Assembly (NCBI RefSeq): GCF_963169125.1
Contig: NC_084798.1
Location: 104,859,970-104,923,969, forward strand
DNA: 64,000 nt
Source: Humulus lupulus
Lineage: Eukaryota > Streptophyta > Magnoliopsida > Rosales > Cannabaceae
Direction: 5' to 3'
The stretch's first letter is position 1. Each line of letters starts with the position of its first letter. This document shows, one piece after another, positions 47,591-59,500 of the stretch. The notes under the pieces were generated by a model. That model had not been told where the DNA came from and did not search any database. It worked only from the letters and a program-made list of their open reading frames with translations. The position numbers and the translations under genes are program-made.

Positions 47591-47806
47591 ATATATTGCA
47601 TATGATGCATGAGAAACATGTGATTAGGACATGCTTTGTATACTGGGTATGATATCGTTTAGAGCTTGAGCCTCTGTGCTTATGCATGGTCCTAATTGTA
47701 CTAATACCTGTTTAGTAAGCATGCTGAATACCTTGTTTATGGATATGGAACATGTGATATATGATTGGCGGCATGACTTACTTGTGTATGACACTGCCTA
47801 GTCAAG

Positions 47807-48046
47807 GACCGACCCTAAGGTCGATGAATCATGCATTGAATGGCTCTATGGCATTAATGCTAGACCGAACCTAAGGTCGATGAATCATGCATTGAATGGC
47901 TCTATGGCATTAATGCTGGACCGACTCTAAAGTCGAGAATCGTGCATTGAGTGGCTCTAGGGTACTAATGCCAGACCGACCCTAAGGTCGGTGATCACGC
48001 ATTGAATAGCTCCATGGAATTAATGCGGGACTAACCCTAAGGTCGA
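47807..48046 (+). repeat. 56 bp tandem repeat, about 4.3 units, in solo LTR
   Basis: Units begin GACCGACCCTAAGGTCG at 47807, 47863, 47919, 47974 and 48029 (the last partial). Each contains a CCCTAAGGTCGATGAATCATGC-like stretch and GGCTCTATGGCATTAATGC. The inner CCGACCCTAAGGTCGG is a near-palindrome. Confidence 0.88.
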
Positions 48047-48782
48047 AAAACTTATAAGCACTTGCCTGGTCTATGACTAGATGTTTATAGCCAAGGTATA
48101 TGACCCCGGTGACTGTTTGTCACATGGCTAGGGGACGCTGTCCATAGCACGACTCTAGAGTCGGGAGGAAGGTTATGTTGGTGACCATTCACCATGCACC
48201 TGTCCTGATCAAACTTATGAAAGAATCACTTATCAGTTAAGCCCTGGTGACCCTATCGTCACATGGCTAGAGGGAGCTATGCTCATTACTGTGACTTTTG
48301 GCTATTGACACCTATTTGCTTGGACTGATAGTCCTGAACGGTTATTATGATCGTTGTTGATATTATATCATGCTTTATAGTGTTTTCTTGCTGGGCTTTG
48401 GCTCACGGGTGCTACGTGGTGCAGGTAAAAGCAAGAGGAAGCTAGACCATCCTTGAGTTGGAGAGCTTAGGTGATGACGTGTACATATGCAGCTACTCGT
48501 CCGCCACGGCCGAGGTTTAAAGTGGAACTAGGGTTGAACCCTGTTTTGCCGCTTAGAACGGCCTATTGTAAATATTTTCTGTAATAGACTCTGAAATTAT
48601 ATTTTCGGGATCCCAATGTATAAACTAAACGTTCTAGTGAAACGTTACATCTTAACCAAAGTTTTTAATCCCTAAACCGCTAATCATACTTAGTTCACGA
48701 TTTTGGCCAAATAACTCGGTTAGCGAGTTTAGCACTGTTTACAAGGCACACCGTAACGGTCCCTGGAGTCTGGGGCGTTACA

Positions 48783-49620
48783 TCATGGATGCTTACTATG
48801 GGTATAATCAGATGTTGATGCATGTCGCGGACAAAGAGCATACCAACTTTCGAACAGACAAAGGCATCTACTATTATAAAGTGATGTTGTTTGTCTTGAA
48901 GAATGCAGGATAGTGAAGAAGATGTTCAAGAACCAGCTTAGTCGAAACATGGAAGTATATGTGGATGATATGTTGGTGAAGTCCAAGACTGCCCCAAACC
49001 ACGTAGGATACTTGCGCCCGAGGAATTGAGGCAAATCACGAGAAGATCAAAGCTTCGATAAGGATGCCCTCCCCTAGGAAGCACAAGGATATGCAAAGCC
49101 CGATTGATCAGATAGCAACTCTCATCAGCTTTGTCTCCAGGCAAACAACAAATGTGTTCCCTTCTTCAACACCATCAAAGGAGGCCAAAATTTCGAATGG
49201 ATGGAAAAGTATGAGCAAGCTTTCCAGTAGCTCAAAACACACATGGTGAGTCCCCAAATATTATCAAAGCCTATGGACGGAGAACCTTTCTTCCTCTACA
49301 TGGATATTACGGAGAACACCATTAGTGCAACCCTAGTTTACGAGGAAGGCTGTGCCCAACATCCCGTCTATTATATGAGTGGAAGACTCCTTGGAGAAGA
49401 ATCCAAGTACCCTCTCATGGAGAAGCTAACATCCTATTTGATGATAGATTCTTGGAAGCTTAGGCGGTACTTCCAAGAAAATCCCATAAAAGTCCTCACC
49501 AACCAACCTTTAAGACAACTCCTCCAAAAGTCGGACTCCTCCAAGAGACTCCTTATGTGGGTTGTTGAACTCAGTTAGTTCGATATCACTTACCACCCAA
49601 GGACTACCATAAAGGGACAA
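48783..49620 (+). pseudogene. Tat-type RT end and RNase H
   Basis: RT resumes after the solo LTR with MDAYYGYNQMLMHVADKEHTN-type sequence. The catalytic YVDDMLVKS lies at 48958-48984 (YVDD 48958-48969). A frameshift follows near 49020. RNase H is open over 49243-49578 (SKPMDGEPFFLYMDITENT, VYYMSGRLLGEESKYPLMEK) and stops at a TAG at 49576. The catalytic boxes are largely recognisable but the frames are broken. Confidence 0.85.
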
Positions 49621-49623
49621 GAG

Positions 49624-50040
49624 ATGGTATACTTTATCGCGAAGTGCAAGGGAACACACAAGGCGCCCGAGGAAGTACAACTTGTTGGACCCATGTGGAA
49701 GCGAGACGTGGATGGATCCTCCAATGAGAATGAGGCTGGAATAGGTTTGATCTTGGCATCTCTCGAAGGACATAGAGTGCATAGTGCCCTAAGATTTGGG
49801 TTTGATGCCTCAAACAACGAAACTGAGTATGAGGCCCTGATAGCCAGAATGGGAGTTTCCTTGGAGATTAAGGCTAAGGGACTCAAAATATACAGTGATT
49901 CTTAGCTAGTCGTGAACCAAGTCCTCAAAGAGTACCAAGCTCGAGGTACCAATATGGCTACTTTCACCATTTGAAAGGCTCCACGAGTGCAAAATTCCAG
50001 CGCTGATGCTCTAGCCAAGCTAGCCACCACCAAGGATGTG
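49624..50040 (+). pseudogene. Tat-type second RNase H domain
   Basis: The open frame to 49905 encodes WKRDVDGSSNENEAGIGLIL then NNETEYEALIARMGVSLEIK and LKIYSDS. This is a second RNase H-like domain of the type found in Tat-clade elements in addition to the RT-linked RNase H. DGSSN, ETEYEAL and YSDS carry the expected acidic residues. A TAG follows SDS at 49903, and residues such as VQNSSADALAKLATT follow in another frame to 50040. Confidence 0.8.
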
Positions 50041-51300
50041 GTGAACTCAATGTGGTCCCAATTGACTACTTGGCTTCTCAAAGCATCTCAACACATGAGG
50101 AGGTGGATGTGGTCCTGCCCCTGGGTGGTTGGATGGAGCTAATAATAAACTACCTTACCTTCGGAGTACTACCGCAGGATAAGAAAGTGACTTGGAAGCT
50201 ACTTTATGAGGCTCCTCGATATTTAATCATTGATAGTAAATTGTACAAGAGAGGATATTCATTGCCACTACTCCAATGTGTGTCCGAGCAGGAAGCCAAG
50301 TTCATCCTCCGAGAAGTACATGAGGGCTTTTGTGGTGACCGCGTTGAGGGGTAAAGCTTAGCCATTAAAATTCTAAGACAATGATATTTATGGCCCACGA
50401 TGAATGGCGATTCGATGGATTATGTCAAAAATGGGACAAATTCCAGTGATACGCCAACATCCCTGAGCTCCTCCAAATGAGCTCTCCCAGATGACAAGTC
50501 CCTGAACCTTTGCAGTCTGGGGTATTGACCTAATCATGTCCTTACCCACGGGAAAGGGAGAAGTAAAGTAAGTTATTTTGGCAGTCGACTACTTTACGAA
50601 GTGAGATAAGGCCGAACCACTCGCTATGATCATTTCCAAGAAGGCGCTGGACTTTGTCATCAAAAACATTGTTTGTCGCTACGGGCTCCCGAGGAAGATA
50701 GTCTCCGACAATGGCTAGCAATTTGACAGTGAGTTATTTATTTACTTATGCAAAAGGCATGGAATCATGAAAATTTTTCCTCCGTAGCCCATCCTCAGGC
50801 AAACGGACAAGCAGAAGTAGTCATAAAGACGCTTAAAGCCACTTTGAAGAAAAGGCTTGAATAGGTGTAAGGCACTTAGCTCGTGGAGTTGCCTAGAGTA
50901 TTATGGAGTTATCGTACCACTACTAGGACTTCCACTTGCCATTCGCCATCCTCCATGGCCTACGGGTATGAAGCCATGCTCCCAGTTGAGGCTTCCATCT
51001 CCACGCACCGACTAGCCACTTATGATCCGACCACTAATCATACTTTACTTCAAGAATCATTGGACCTTGTTGATGAACTAAGAGAAGCTTCACATCTACA
51101 TGTAGCATCATGCCACCAAAAAGTAGCAAAGTACTTCAATTTTAATGTGAAGGACAGGAAAATCGAGGTCGGAGATTTGGTGGTACGAAGGGTTTTCCTG
51201 GCAACCCAAGATCCACGTGCTAGAGTATTAGGCTCTAATTGGGAAGGTCCATACCAATTCGAGAGCACCGTGTGTCCTGGAACATATAATTTTGTCTGAC
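50041..51300 (+). pseudogene. Tat-type integrase
   Basis: N-terminal linker VVPIDYLASQSISTHEEVDV, then IINYLTFGVLPQDKK, YKRGYSLPLLQC and REVHEGFCG, the Tat integrase zinc-finger region (to about 50354, stop TAA). The core lies at 50575-50830: DYFTK and SDNG (catalytic D at about 50707), then QANGQAEV (E at about 50815). TGA and TAG codons interrupt it within DYFTK, at SDNG and after QANGQAEV. An open frame at 50883-51299 encodes LPRVLWSYRTTTRTST, MAYGYEAMLPVE and a C-terminal KDRKIEVGDLVVRRVF...GPYQF domain, ending at TGA 51297-51299. Confidence 0.85.
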
Positions 51301-52404
51301 TAAACATGAATTGATACCCCATGCCTGGAATGCTGAGCAGCTTCGCTGGTATTACCAGTAATGCAAGCAGTTTACATATTTTCTAAATTTTCTTAATCAT
51401 ATTTAGCCTACAGGAACTTAATGAAAATCATATGTACAAAAAACAATAGATGAAGTTTATAGAGTTTGCTTCTACTATTCTCTGATCACTTGGGGCATAA
51501 GTGGGATAGTCACCCAGCAAGATAACCCCTCGTGGACCATGACCTAGGGAACTCAGTTTAAGAAGCCTATTATGGGTGCCTTAGAGTAAACCTAGTGTCA
51601 TAAAGCTTGCAAGAGTTCACGGGAAGCACGACCTAGGGAACTCAGCTAGGGGAGCCTATTAGGGAAATTGAGAGTAACCCTAGTGTCATAAGGATTGAAA
51701 GAACGAATATACCTAAATCACCTAAGGGCAGAGAACTCAAGTTATTTCCCTAGGACTAAGCGCCCTTGAAGCAACACTGAGTTCCAAAAGGTAAAAGGTC
51801 TTTAAGACCCCTGTCGCCTAGACTTGGGCATAAGCCTTAAGTCGCCTAAACATAACCAAACAAGATTCGAGTCGCCTATACTCGGGCACAATTCTTAAGT
51901 TGCCTAAACTTTAGTATGCATGAACCAAGCCGCCTATATTAAGGCAAATAAGACCTAAGTCTCCTAGATTAGGCACACAAGATAGAGAACTCAAAGTTAC
52001 TTCCCGAGGACCAAGCTTCCGCGAAGCAACTCTAAGTTGCTGAGAGCGAAAATTATTAAGCATACAAGCCTTGTGTCACCTAGACTCGGGCGCAAGTCTC
52101 GAGTTACCTAAACATGACCATGCAAGCCCCAAATTGCCTAAATTTGGGCACATAGACTCTGAGTCGCCTAGACTTGGGCACAAGCTTCGAGTTGCTAAAC
52201 TTAAAGCATATAAGCTTCGAGTCACCTAGACTTGGACACTTAAAGTCTCGAGTTGCTTAAAGTTAGGCCTACATGTGGATAAAAATAGGCTAAATTAAGT
52301 TGATTATTTTGTGATATCACATTACGTAAGGAAATTGATAAAACCCTGTACAATCTTCAGTCCAAGTTGCATTGTTACCAAATTCTGTATGAAAAATGTG
52401 TTGA
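51301..52404 (+). other. Tat 3' region with repeated GTCGCCTAGACTTGGGC phrase
   Basis: Mostly non-coding. Between about 51540 and 52270 two phrase families recur: AGGGAACTCAG with CCTAGTGTCATAA (51545-51690), and many degenerate copies of AGTCGCCTAGACTTGGGCACAAG (51820-52270). The copies are spaced about 35-60 bp apart and diverge strongly. No known function. Confidence 0.65.
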
Positions 52405-52680
52405 GTAAAAGGCAATGAAGGCCTTCGAAAGAAGGTGGAGGACCTTGAGAAGGAAGCTGACACCATGACCGAGGACGCCTTCTATGTGGCCTGGCTCAAC
52501 AACAGGGATATGGACCTCGCCTTCACTAGAGAGGCCGAGAATACTCAGTTTCTCTTCGAGGAGCGCCTCCAAGCTACTGAAGCTTCAAAAGTTGTTGCTG
52601 TTGCCAAGGAAGTTGGCCGAGCTCCCAAGGTTGATCCCATCATTGACCTTATTGTTAAGGTTCCTCTAAGGGCAAAATAG
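52405..52680 (+). CDS. Short unassigned ORF downstream of Tat integrase
   Basis: A 91-codon open frame after a TGA at 52402, ending with TAG at 52678-52680. It reads GNEGLRKKVEDLEKEADTMT then EDAFYVAWLNNRDMDLAF, TREAENTQFLFEERLQATEA and an AKEVGRAPKVDPIID end. The N-terminal half is charged and heptad-like, suggesting a coiled coil. The DAFYVAWL / MDLAF core looks to me like the tail of an extra gag-like protein of some Tat elements, but I cannot name it. No ATG start is visible, so it is probably the 3' end of a broken longer gene. Codon use and position suggest it belonged to the Tat element. Confidence 0.45.
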   Translation, partial: VKGNEGLRKKVEDLEKEADTMTEDAFYVAWLNNRDMDLAFTREAENTQFLFEERLQATEASKVVAVAKEVGRAPKVDPIIDLIVKVPLRAK

Positions 52681-52754
52681 GGTTTTTCTCTTGTTTTATT
52701 TGTTTTTGTAAATAGGCCTTCGAGCCACTTCTTATTTGGTTAAAAAAAATAATT

Positions 52755-53300
52755 GATCGAGCCTTGGAGCAATACTGTAAATATTTCCCTTTATGAATGG
52801 CTTTTTTCTCTATTTCACTCACAATTTCCAATTGATTCCACTAATCTGCGAAATACCATCCTTTTCCTGAATATATCTCATATTCCTTTAACACTCAGTA
52901 TTTCACCAAATTATCAAAATACCCCTAGGTTCACCCAGAGTCGGGTATTTTTCCCCATTGTGAATTTTCAGCTACTATGCTCAAAGGGAGCGACTCGTGC
53001 CAAATATCTCAAATATATACGCATAATAATGTGGTCTTGAACATATAACACATATAATTACAATTATACCCTCTACGGGTAAACATTACGAATATGCCCC
53101 TTTTTAACAAAAGCAGGCCTTTAAGCACATTTAATACACTTAAACATGCATAATGAGTCATATTATAATATAAATCATGTAATTCACAGAATCAAATAAG
53201 TATTCAATAAGATCTCATAATATCACATGTAATTCCAATTATGCCCTCCCGACACACTAATCATGGCACTAAGCCTTATTAGAAATTTTGGACCAGTACA
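52755..53300 (-). repeat. Tekay-type 3' LTR fragment, antisense
   Basis: The minus strand starts at 53300 with TGTACTGGTCCAAAATTTC and aligns with 60560-61000 (GGGTATTTTTCC, TAATAATGTGGTC, ATTATGCCCTCCCG). About 545 bp remain. The rest is lost at the junction with the Tat 3' region at about 52755. It is the 3' LTR of the Tekay pol to its right, as the polypurine tract lies at 53301-53316. Confidence 0.75.
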
Positions 53301-56300
53301 ACTATCTCCTCCTCATATAAATTTTGTTCTTGAAATTTACTTGAACAGCTCGGGATGTTGATCCCGCATGTCTGACTCTAACTCCTTGGTCACTTCCTCG
53401 ACCTTACTCTTCCTCCATAGTACTTTAACCAAAGGAATAGTCTTTTTTCTCAAGACTTTGTCTTTTCTATCCAAGACTTGTACTGCTCGCTCATTATAGG
53501 ATAAATTTGTTTGTAGCTCCAGAGCCTCATAACTCAACTCATGAGTTGTATCTGACACATACTTCTGAAGCATGGAAATATGAAACACATTATAAATTCT
53601 TGACAGCGATGGGGGTAAAGCCAACTAGTAGAGTACCTGTCCAATCCTCTGATCTTAAAAGGTCCCATAAACCTTAGGCTCAACTTCCCATTCTTTCCAA
53701 ATCGCTTCATCCTCTCAAAGGCGAAACTCGAAGAAAAACAGAGTCCCCAACTTGGAACTCTATATCTCTATGCTTAGGATTAGCGTAACTCCCATATCTT
53801 CTCTGCGAGGTGAGTATCCGAGCTCTAATATTCTCAATAGCCTCATTTGTCCCCTGAATTTCTTCAGGACCCAGATATTTCCGTTCACCCATTTCATCCT
53901 AATGAATGGGTGATCTACACTTCCTACCATACAACATCTCGGATGGAGCCACTCATATCGTTGACTGATAGCTATTGTTTTACGAAAACTCAATCAAAGG
54001 TAAGTACTTACTCCAGGACCCTTAAAAGTCCAATGCACATGCCGGAAGCATGTCTTCCAATATCTAAATCGTCCTCTCAGATTTTCTGTCTATATGAGGA
54101 TGATAGGTGGTACCAAACATCATTTGTGTACCCATAGACTTCTGCAAACTTCCCCAAAGCTTGTAAGTAAAAGTGCGGTTCTAATTTGACAAAATAGACT
54201 TCAAAGCCCTTTGCAGACATACAATCCCTTTCACATACAACTCAGCGTACTAATAAACTATAAAATTCATCCTCGCTGGTAGAAAGTGAGCTGAATTAGT
54301 ATACCAATCCACAATCACCCATACTTAATCATGCTAACCCACTGTCCTAGGCAGTCCAACCACAAAGTCCATGGTGATGTCCTCCCATTTCCACTCAAGG
54401 ATATCCAAAGGCTGTAATTGCCCCCACTTGTCTCTAGTTCAACCTTCACTTGTTGACACATCAGGCACTTAGCCACATATTCAATCACATCTTTTTTCAT
54501 CCCAAGCCCCAATATAAAGATTTCAAATCTTGATACATCTAGGTGGTGCCTGGATGCAGCAAATATAGAGTAGTATGAGATTCATCTAGAATCTTTCGTC
54601 TGATACCAGCATCCATCGGAACACAAATTTGATCCTTATTTTTCAGCAGACCCATCTCTAAAACAATATAATGCTTAGCCACTCCATCTAGGACGCCCCC
54701 TCTATGCTTCATCAATTGGGGATCACTCATTTGACCATTGTAAGGTGATGTTGGCTAACTGGCCCATCACCAACTCTATCCCTGCTCTAGTCATATCCTC
54801 TGCCAACTCTTTAGATGCTTGCTTCAAACTGAATAACTATCCTAGACCTCTCCGAATCAAAGCATCTGCCACCACATTTGCAATTCCTAGATCATAAAGG
54901 ATTTCATAGTTATAATCCTTTACCAACTCTAGCCAACATCTCTGTCTCGTATTCAAATCCTTTTGAGTTAAGAAGTACTTCAAACTCTTGTGATTGGTGT
55001 AAATCTCACACTTCTCTTCATATAAATAATGTCGCCACACCTTCAGTGCAAATACTACTGCTGCCAACTCCATGTCATGAGTTGGGTATTGCTATTCACA
55101 CTCCTCTAAATGTCGTGATGCATAGGTAATCACCTTCCTAGCCTGCATAAGAACACAACCTAACTCTTGTCTCGATGCATCACAATATACAACAAACATC
55201 TCATGATCTGAAGGAAGACTTAGTACTGGAGCAGTGATCAATCGCCGCTTCAACTCCTGGAAGTTGTTCTCATATCTGTCTGACCATATAAACTTCAGGT
55301 TCTTGCTTGTCAACTCTGTCAATGGTGTAGAAATTCTTGACAACCCTTCTACAAAGAGCCGGTAATACCCTGGCAATCCAAGAAAACTTCTAATCTCTGA
55401 AGCGCTACTTGGCCTTGGCCAATCCCTGACTGCCTCAATCTTGGCCGAATCCACCTTAATCTTGTCTTTACTAACAAAATTAATAAGGAATGTCACCTGA
55501 GATAACTAGAACTCACGCTTCTTGAACTTGGCATACAATCTGTGCTCCCTCAGTCTCTGTAGTACCAACCAGAGATGCTGCTCATGCTTTGTTTCTGACT
55601 GAGAATAAATCAAGATGTCATCGATGAATACAATAATGAATCTATTTAAATATTCCTTGAACACTCTGTTCATTAGATCCATAAAGGTTGTTGGGGCTTT
55701 AGTCAACCCAAATGATATGACTAGGAACTCATAATGCCCATACCTCGTACGAAAAGTTGTCTTCAGGATATCCTCGTCTTTGATCCTCAGCTAGTGATAA
55801 CAAAATCGAAGATCAATCTTCAAAAATATTGTCTTGCCCTATAGCTAATCCAACAAATCATCAATTATTGGCAATAGATACTTGTCATAATTGTCAACTT
55901 GTTAAGTTCTCTGTAGTCAATACACATCCTCAATGACCCATCCTTCTTTTTCACAAACAAGACTAGTACACCCCATGGTGAGAAGCTAGGTCTGATAAAC
56001 CCTAATTAAGTAGCTCTTGTAACTGTACCTTCAATTATTTCAAGTTTGCCGAAGCCATTCTATTTGGTGTCCTGGACACTGGTTCCATCCCCAGTGCTAA
56101 CTCAATAACAAATTCAATCTCCCGGTGTGGCAATAACCCTGGTAAATCATCTGGGAATACATCCAGAAACTCATGGACCAATCTAGTCTCTTCAGGCCCA
56201 ATTGGTACAACCCTAGTGGTATCCACCACACTAGCTAGGAATCCTATGCAAGCCCTCGTAATAGGCCTCTAGCCCTCAATGATGATATCATAGGAATGCG

Positions 56301-56563
56301 GGGTCTGTTCACAGTACCCACAAATCCAAATGGGTCTTCACCCTCAGGCTCAAATGTTACAATCCTTCTCATACTATCTATGGTTGCCCCATACTTGGCT
56401 AACCAGTCCATACCCAAAATCACATTGAAATCCTCCATCGCTAACTCAATAAGGTCCACCGATAACTCACTACTATCAACCTCTATAAGTAAGCATCTAA
56501 TCCATCTCCTAGAGACTATAGACTCCTAAGTAGGTAATAAAGTCTGAAACCCAACAAAACGAT
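53301..56563 (-). pseudogene. Tekay pol (protease to chromodomain), antisense, decayed
   Basis: Read right to left: protease (56563-56244) with VILGMDWLAKYGATID; RT (56235-55500) with [16 protein letters not shown] and FIDDILIYS (about 55620); RNase H (55496-54840) with [10 protein letters not shown] and [15 protein letters not shown]; integrase (54730-53700) with HTTLYLLHPGT and CLMCQQVK; C-terminal domain and chromodomain (53620-53340) with [14 protein letters not shown] sequence and VKVLWRKSKVEE. Every domain has stops or frameshifts. Gag and the 5' LTR are absent: at 56564 an unrelated LTR end abuts the protease, exactly at its TGTAACG terminus. Confidence 0.88.
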
Positions 56564-59500
56564 TGTAACGTCCTACTAAACCAGGACTGTTACACCGTGT
56601 GTTAAAAATAGTGCTTAACTCGTTAAGCGAGTCATTTGGACTTAAAAGTGTAATTAAGGTTAAACAATAGTTTCGATATTAAAAATTTTGGTTAATGAAG
56701 TGAAACTTTTCATTAAAAAGGTTTGACTAAATACAAGGGATCCCAAATGTTTCTAAATAAAAGTACAAGTTTATCAAAATTATAGAATTAGTAGACCTAA
56801 GTGGCAAAATCAAACTACTAACCCATGTTCCTCAAAAGTATCTCAACCGTGGCGACCAAGCAGACTCAGTATGTACACGCCACTCCTATAGCTCTCCAAC
56901 TCATGGCTGGTCCATCTTTCCTTTTCCTTTACTTGCACTTGTTCGAAAAAACAACCAGAGTGCGCAGCAAAATGGCATGGTGGGCTCTGTTGATAAACAA
57001 CAACAAAATTTCCACCTCTCATATAAACAGTTTATATGTTCAAGAATACATACAAGAACCATTAATATGCAAATAGATTAATCATGGAACATATATATAT
57101 ATACACATACTTATATATTATATGCAGTTATATACAAATATTCAAGGACAAAAATATTTACCTCTTGAAGCCTATCAGGCGTCCTTGAGTCTTTTCATAC
57201 AAATAACGATCTTCCTATTTGACACTTTGAGTACTCAGACCACGATCTTTTGGAGTTTTCTCTACACCCCAAGATGTCGGTGGGCACATAGAGAACAAGG
57301 GTTTGTAATTTATAAATCACAACTTTATCTCAACACATGAGTACTTGGATTATGACTTGAAAAATGTAGGAATAATAAGAGAAGATGATGAGAATTTCTT
57401 GTCTGAAATTTTTCTGAAACTCTTTTGAATCACCATTATTTTTCTCTTGTTATCACATAATATATATAGATTATATATTACATTATTATTCATAATAATA
57501 ATGATAATAATATAATACAATCATAACTATGATAGGAATTGATTTAGGTAATATCTAACTTACAAAATTTATTAAAATCTATTTTCAAATTATTAATTAA
57601 TTAAATAAATAAATAAAACATTGATACTTTATCAATATCATATACACGCAAGGCACAGTCCTTGGACTGTGTCATGCGTGTGGCAATATTCCCTTTCAAG
57701 GAACATTGCATTTTTCCTATTTGTTTTGTTTATTTATTTAATTAAATAAATAATTTCCACAAAATATTGTATTATCTTTTTAAGGAAAAGATCACAACCA
57801 TAATTCAAATTTAAAATTCAAATCAATGATCATCATCTTTTAAAAAACAATAAATCAAAACTATTTCGACTTACCATTTTTATTTTCTCCAACTCAAATA
57901 AATTAACTCAAATAAAATAATTAATTCCACAAATTAATTAATTTATTATTAAATGTATTTCGAATATTATATATTTAAATAAATAAATATTTTTTCAAAA
58001 TTAAATAATTAATTCAAAATTAATTATTTAACCTCAATTATCATATAGTTGTATATTTGACCCCAATAATTAAATTCTTCTCATATTTCAAATTACAATT
58101 TTATGCTTGTATCAACTCTTACCTTGATATAATGTTGATAGAGTCGCCTTGGGGACCTATAGACTTATAATAGCAATCTCCAATAAATATTAGATTATTA
58201 ATCAAAGCTCTTTGATTAAATAATCATATTTATCAATCTCATTATTACTCAACTATAAATATGAGAATGAACTCTTGATAATTATAGACATATATTTACA
58301 GAGTACTTTATTAAAGAATAAAGTGTCCATTATAGTCATTACATATAATGCCAACCCTCTATTAATTGTTCATAATTAAAAGGGAATAAAATTGTCGTTT
58401 TACCCTTGTAACTATATGTAGTTCCTAGTGTAAAATTGACTTTTCTAGTGAATGTTGTGTCACAACAAGTTTGCAACGTCAGAGCTAATAGCCTTTTCAG
58501 TTCCAAAAGTCAACCCAATAGGGAACCATTATTCAATCTATAAGAATGTATAGATTCCATGTCTGTTAAACTATGTCCCTAGCCATATATATCATTGAGC
58601 CCCCAAAATAATTGTTCTTAGCCTGATCATTCTGACAAACCTTAATGCATGAATCAAAAGATCAGATGACATATATAGGAGTTCATACTAACCTCAGGAT
58701 TAAGATCATTGTGTATATGATCATTGTTTGATATGTTTGATTAATACTAAGAAACTGTGTTGAAACAGGTACTAACAAATCACATTTGGTCCTGTTATAT
58801 ATATCACTACATATAAAGTATGTTCACTAAAGTGTCCTACTACACTAGTGACCTGGATCTAGGTCACTTGTATTCATAATACTAGCAAACCGTACTAGCA
58901 GTAATTAATCTAAAGATTCCATAACTTTATTTAACTGCGAACTATTTTAAGTTCATTATCTCAATCTCAATCATCTCATACCAATATCAGATTAAGACCA
59001 CATAGATGAACTTTGGAATTGTCTGATATTTACTTAATATTATCAACATAATATCGGACATAGTCTATATATATATAATAATTTAATTCAATTATTTATT
59101 TCATTTAAAAAATTTGTTAACTACAATTGCTTTAAGGGCACTATTCCCAACAGCACCACGAAGCACCCATGAGCTAAGGCTCATCAAGAAAACCCGAACA
59201 AGTAAACCGATATCCAGATAGACATTAACATGTACTGCATACTTTATAATCAATAGATGTTCACATTAATTTTCCAATCAGTATACGACTCATGCAAACT
59301 AGATGCATATCGCACCCCTGTAATGGCCCTGCCTTTACGGCGCATATTGCACCCTTGTAATGGCCTAGCTACTACGGCCTACATTACGCATGTAAGGCCG
59401 AGAATGGCCTCATGGCCGATCGATCACAAGCAATCAGTACACGCAGTTATAAAAATAGAGGTTTATACAAGGAATACATTTAACTTTAAACAGATTCATG

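Larger units (their letters stand above)
46020..48782 (+). mobile_element. Ty3/gypsy solo LTR with TCATG duplication
   Basis: 2,763 bp, TGTAATGCCCCAAATTTCC to GGGGCGTTACA, flanked by perfect TCATG repeats (46015-46019 and 48783-48787). It cuts the Tat RT cleanly: coding on the left ends ELFTF and resumes on the right with MDAYYGYNQM. It resembles a Tekay-type LTR (GGGCTTTGGCTCACGGGTGC at about 48393; AAGGTGCAGGTAAA-like block) but is a distinct subfamily. It has a TATA motif (46571-46577), a GCGCTACAGCGCC-rich island (47010-47125) and two tandem arrays. No primer binding site or pol. Confidence 0.93.
20050..52754 (+). mobile_element. Tat-type Ty3/gypsy element, opened by nested insertions
   Basis: One element can be followed through two insertions: LTR (20050-20909), gag (20956-23250), protease (23337-23561 then 45119-45310), RT (45830-46019 then 48783-49100), RNase H (49130-50040), integrase (50050-51300) and a 3' region (51301-52754). 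The breaks at 23561/45119 and 46019/48783 coincide with target-site duplications of the inserted elements, and coding similarity continues across them. Stops and frameshifts occur in every domain. No 3' LTR is found: the 3' side ends at a truncated antisense Tekay LTR. Confidence 0.85.

Noticed and set aside
51820..52270. CRISPR-like array
   Set aside because: The repeats are degenerate, spacers vary without pattern, and the context is a plant retrotransposon.
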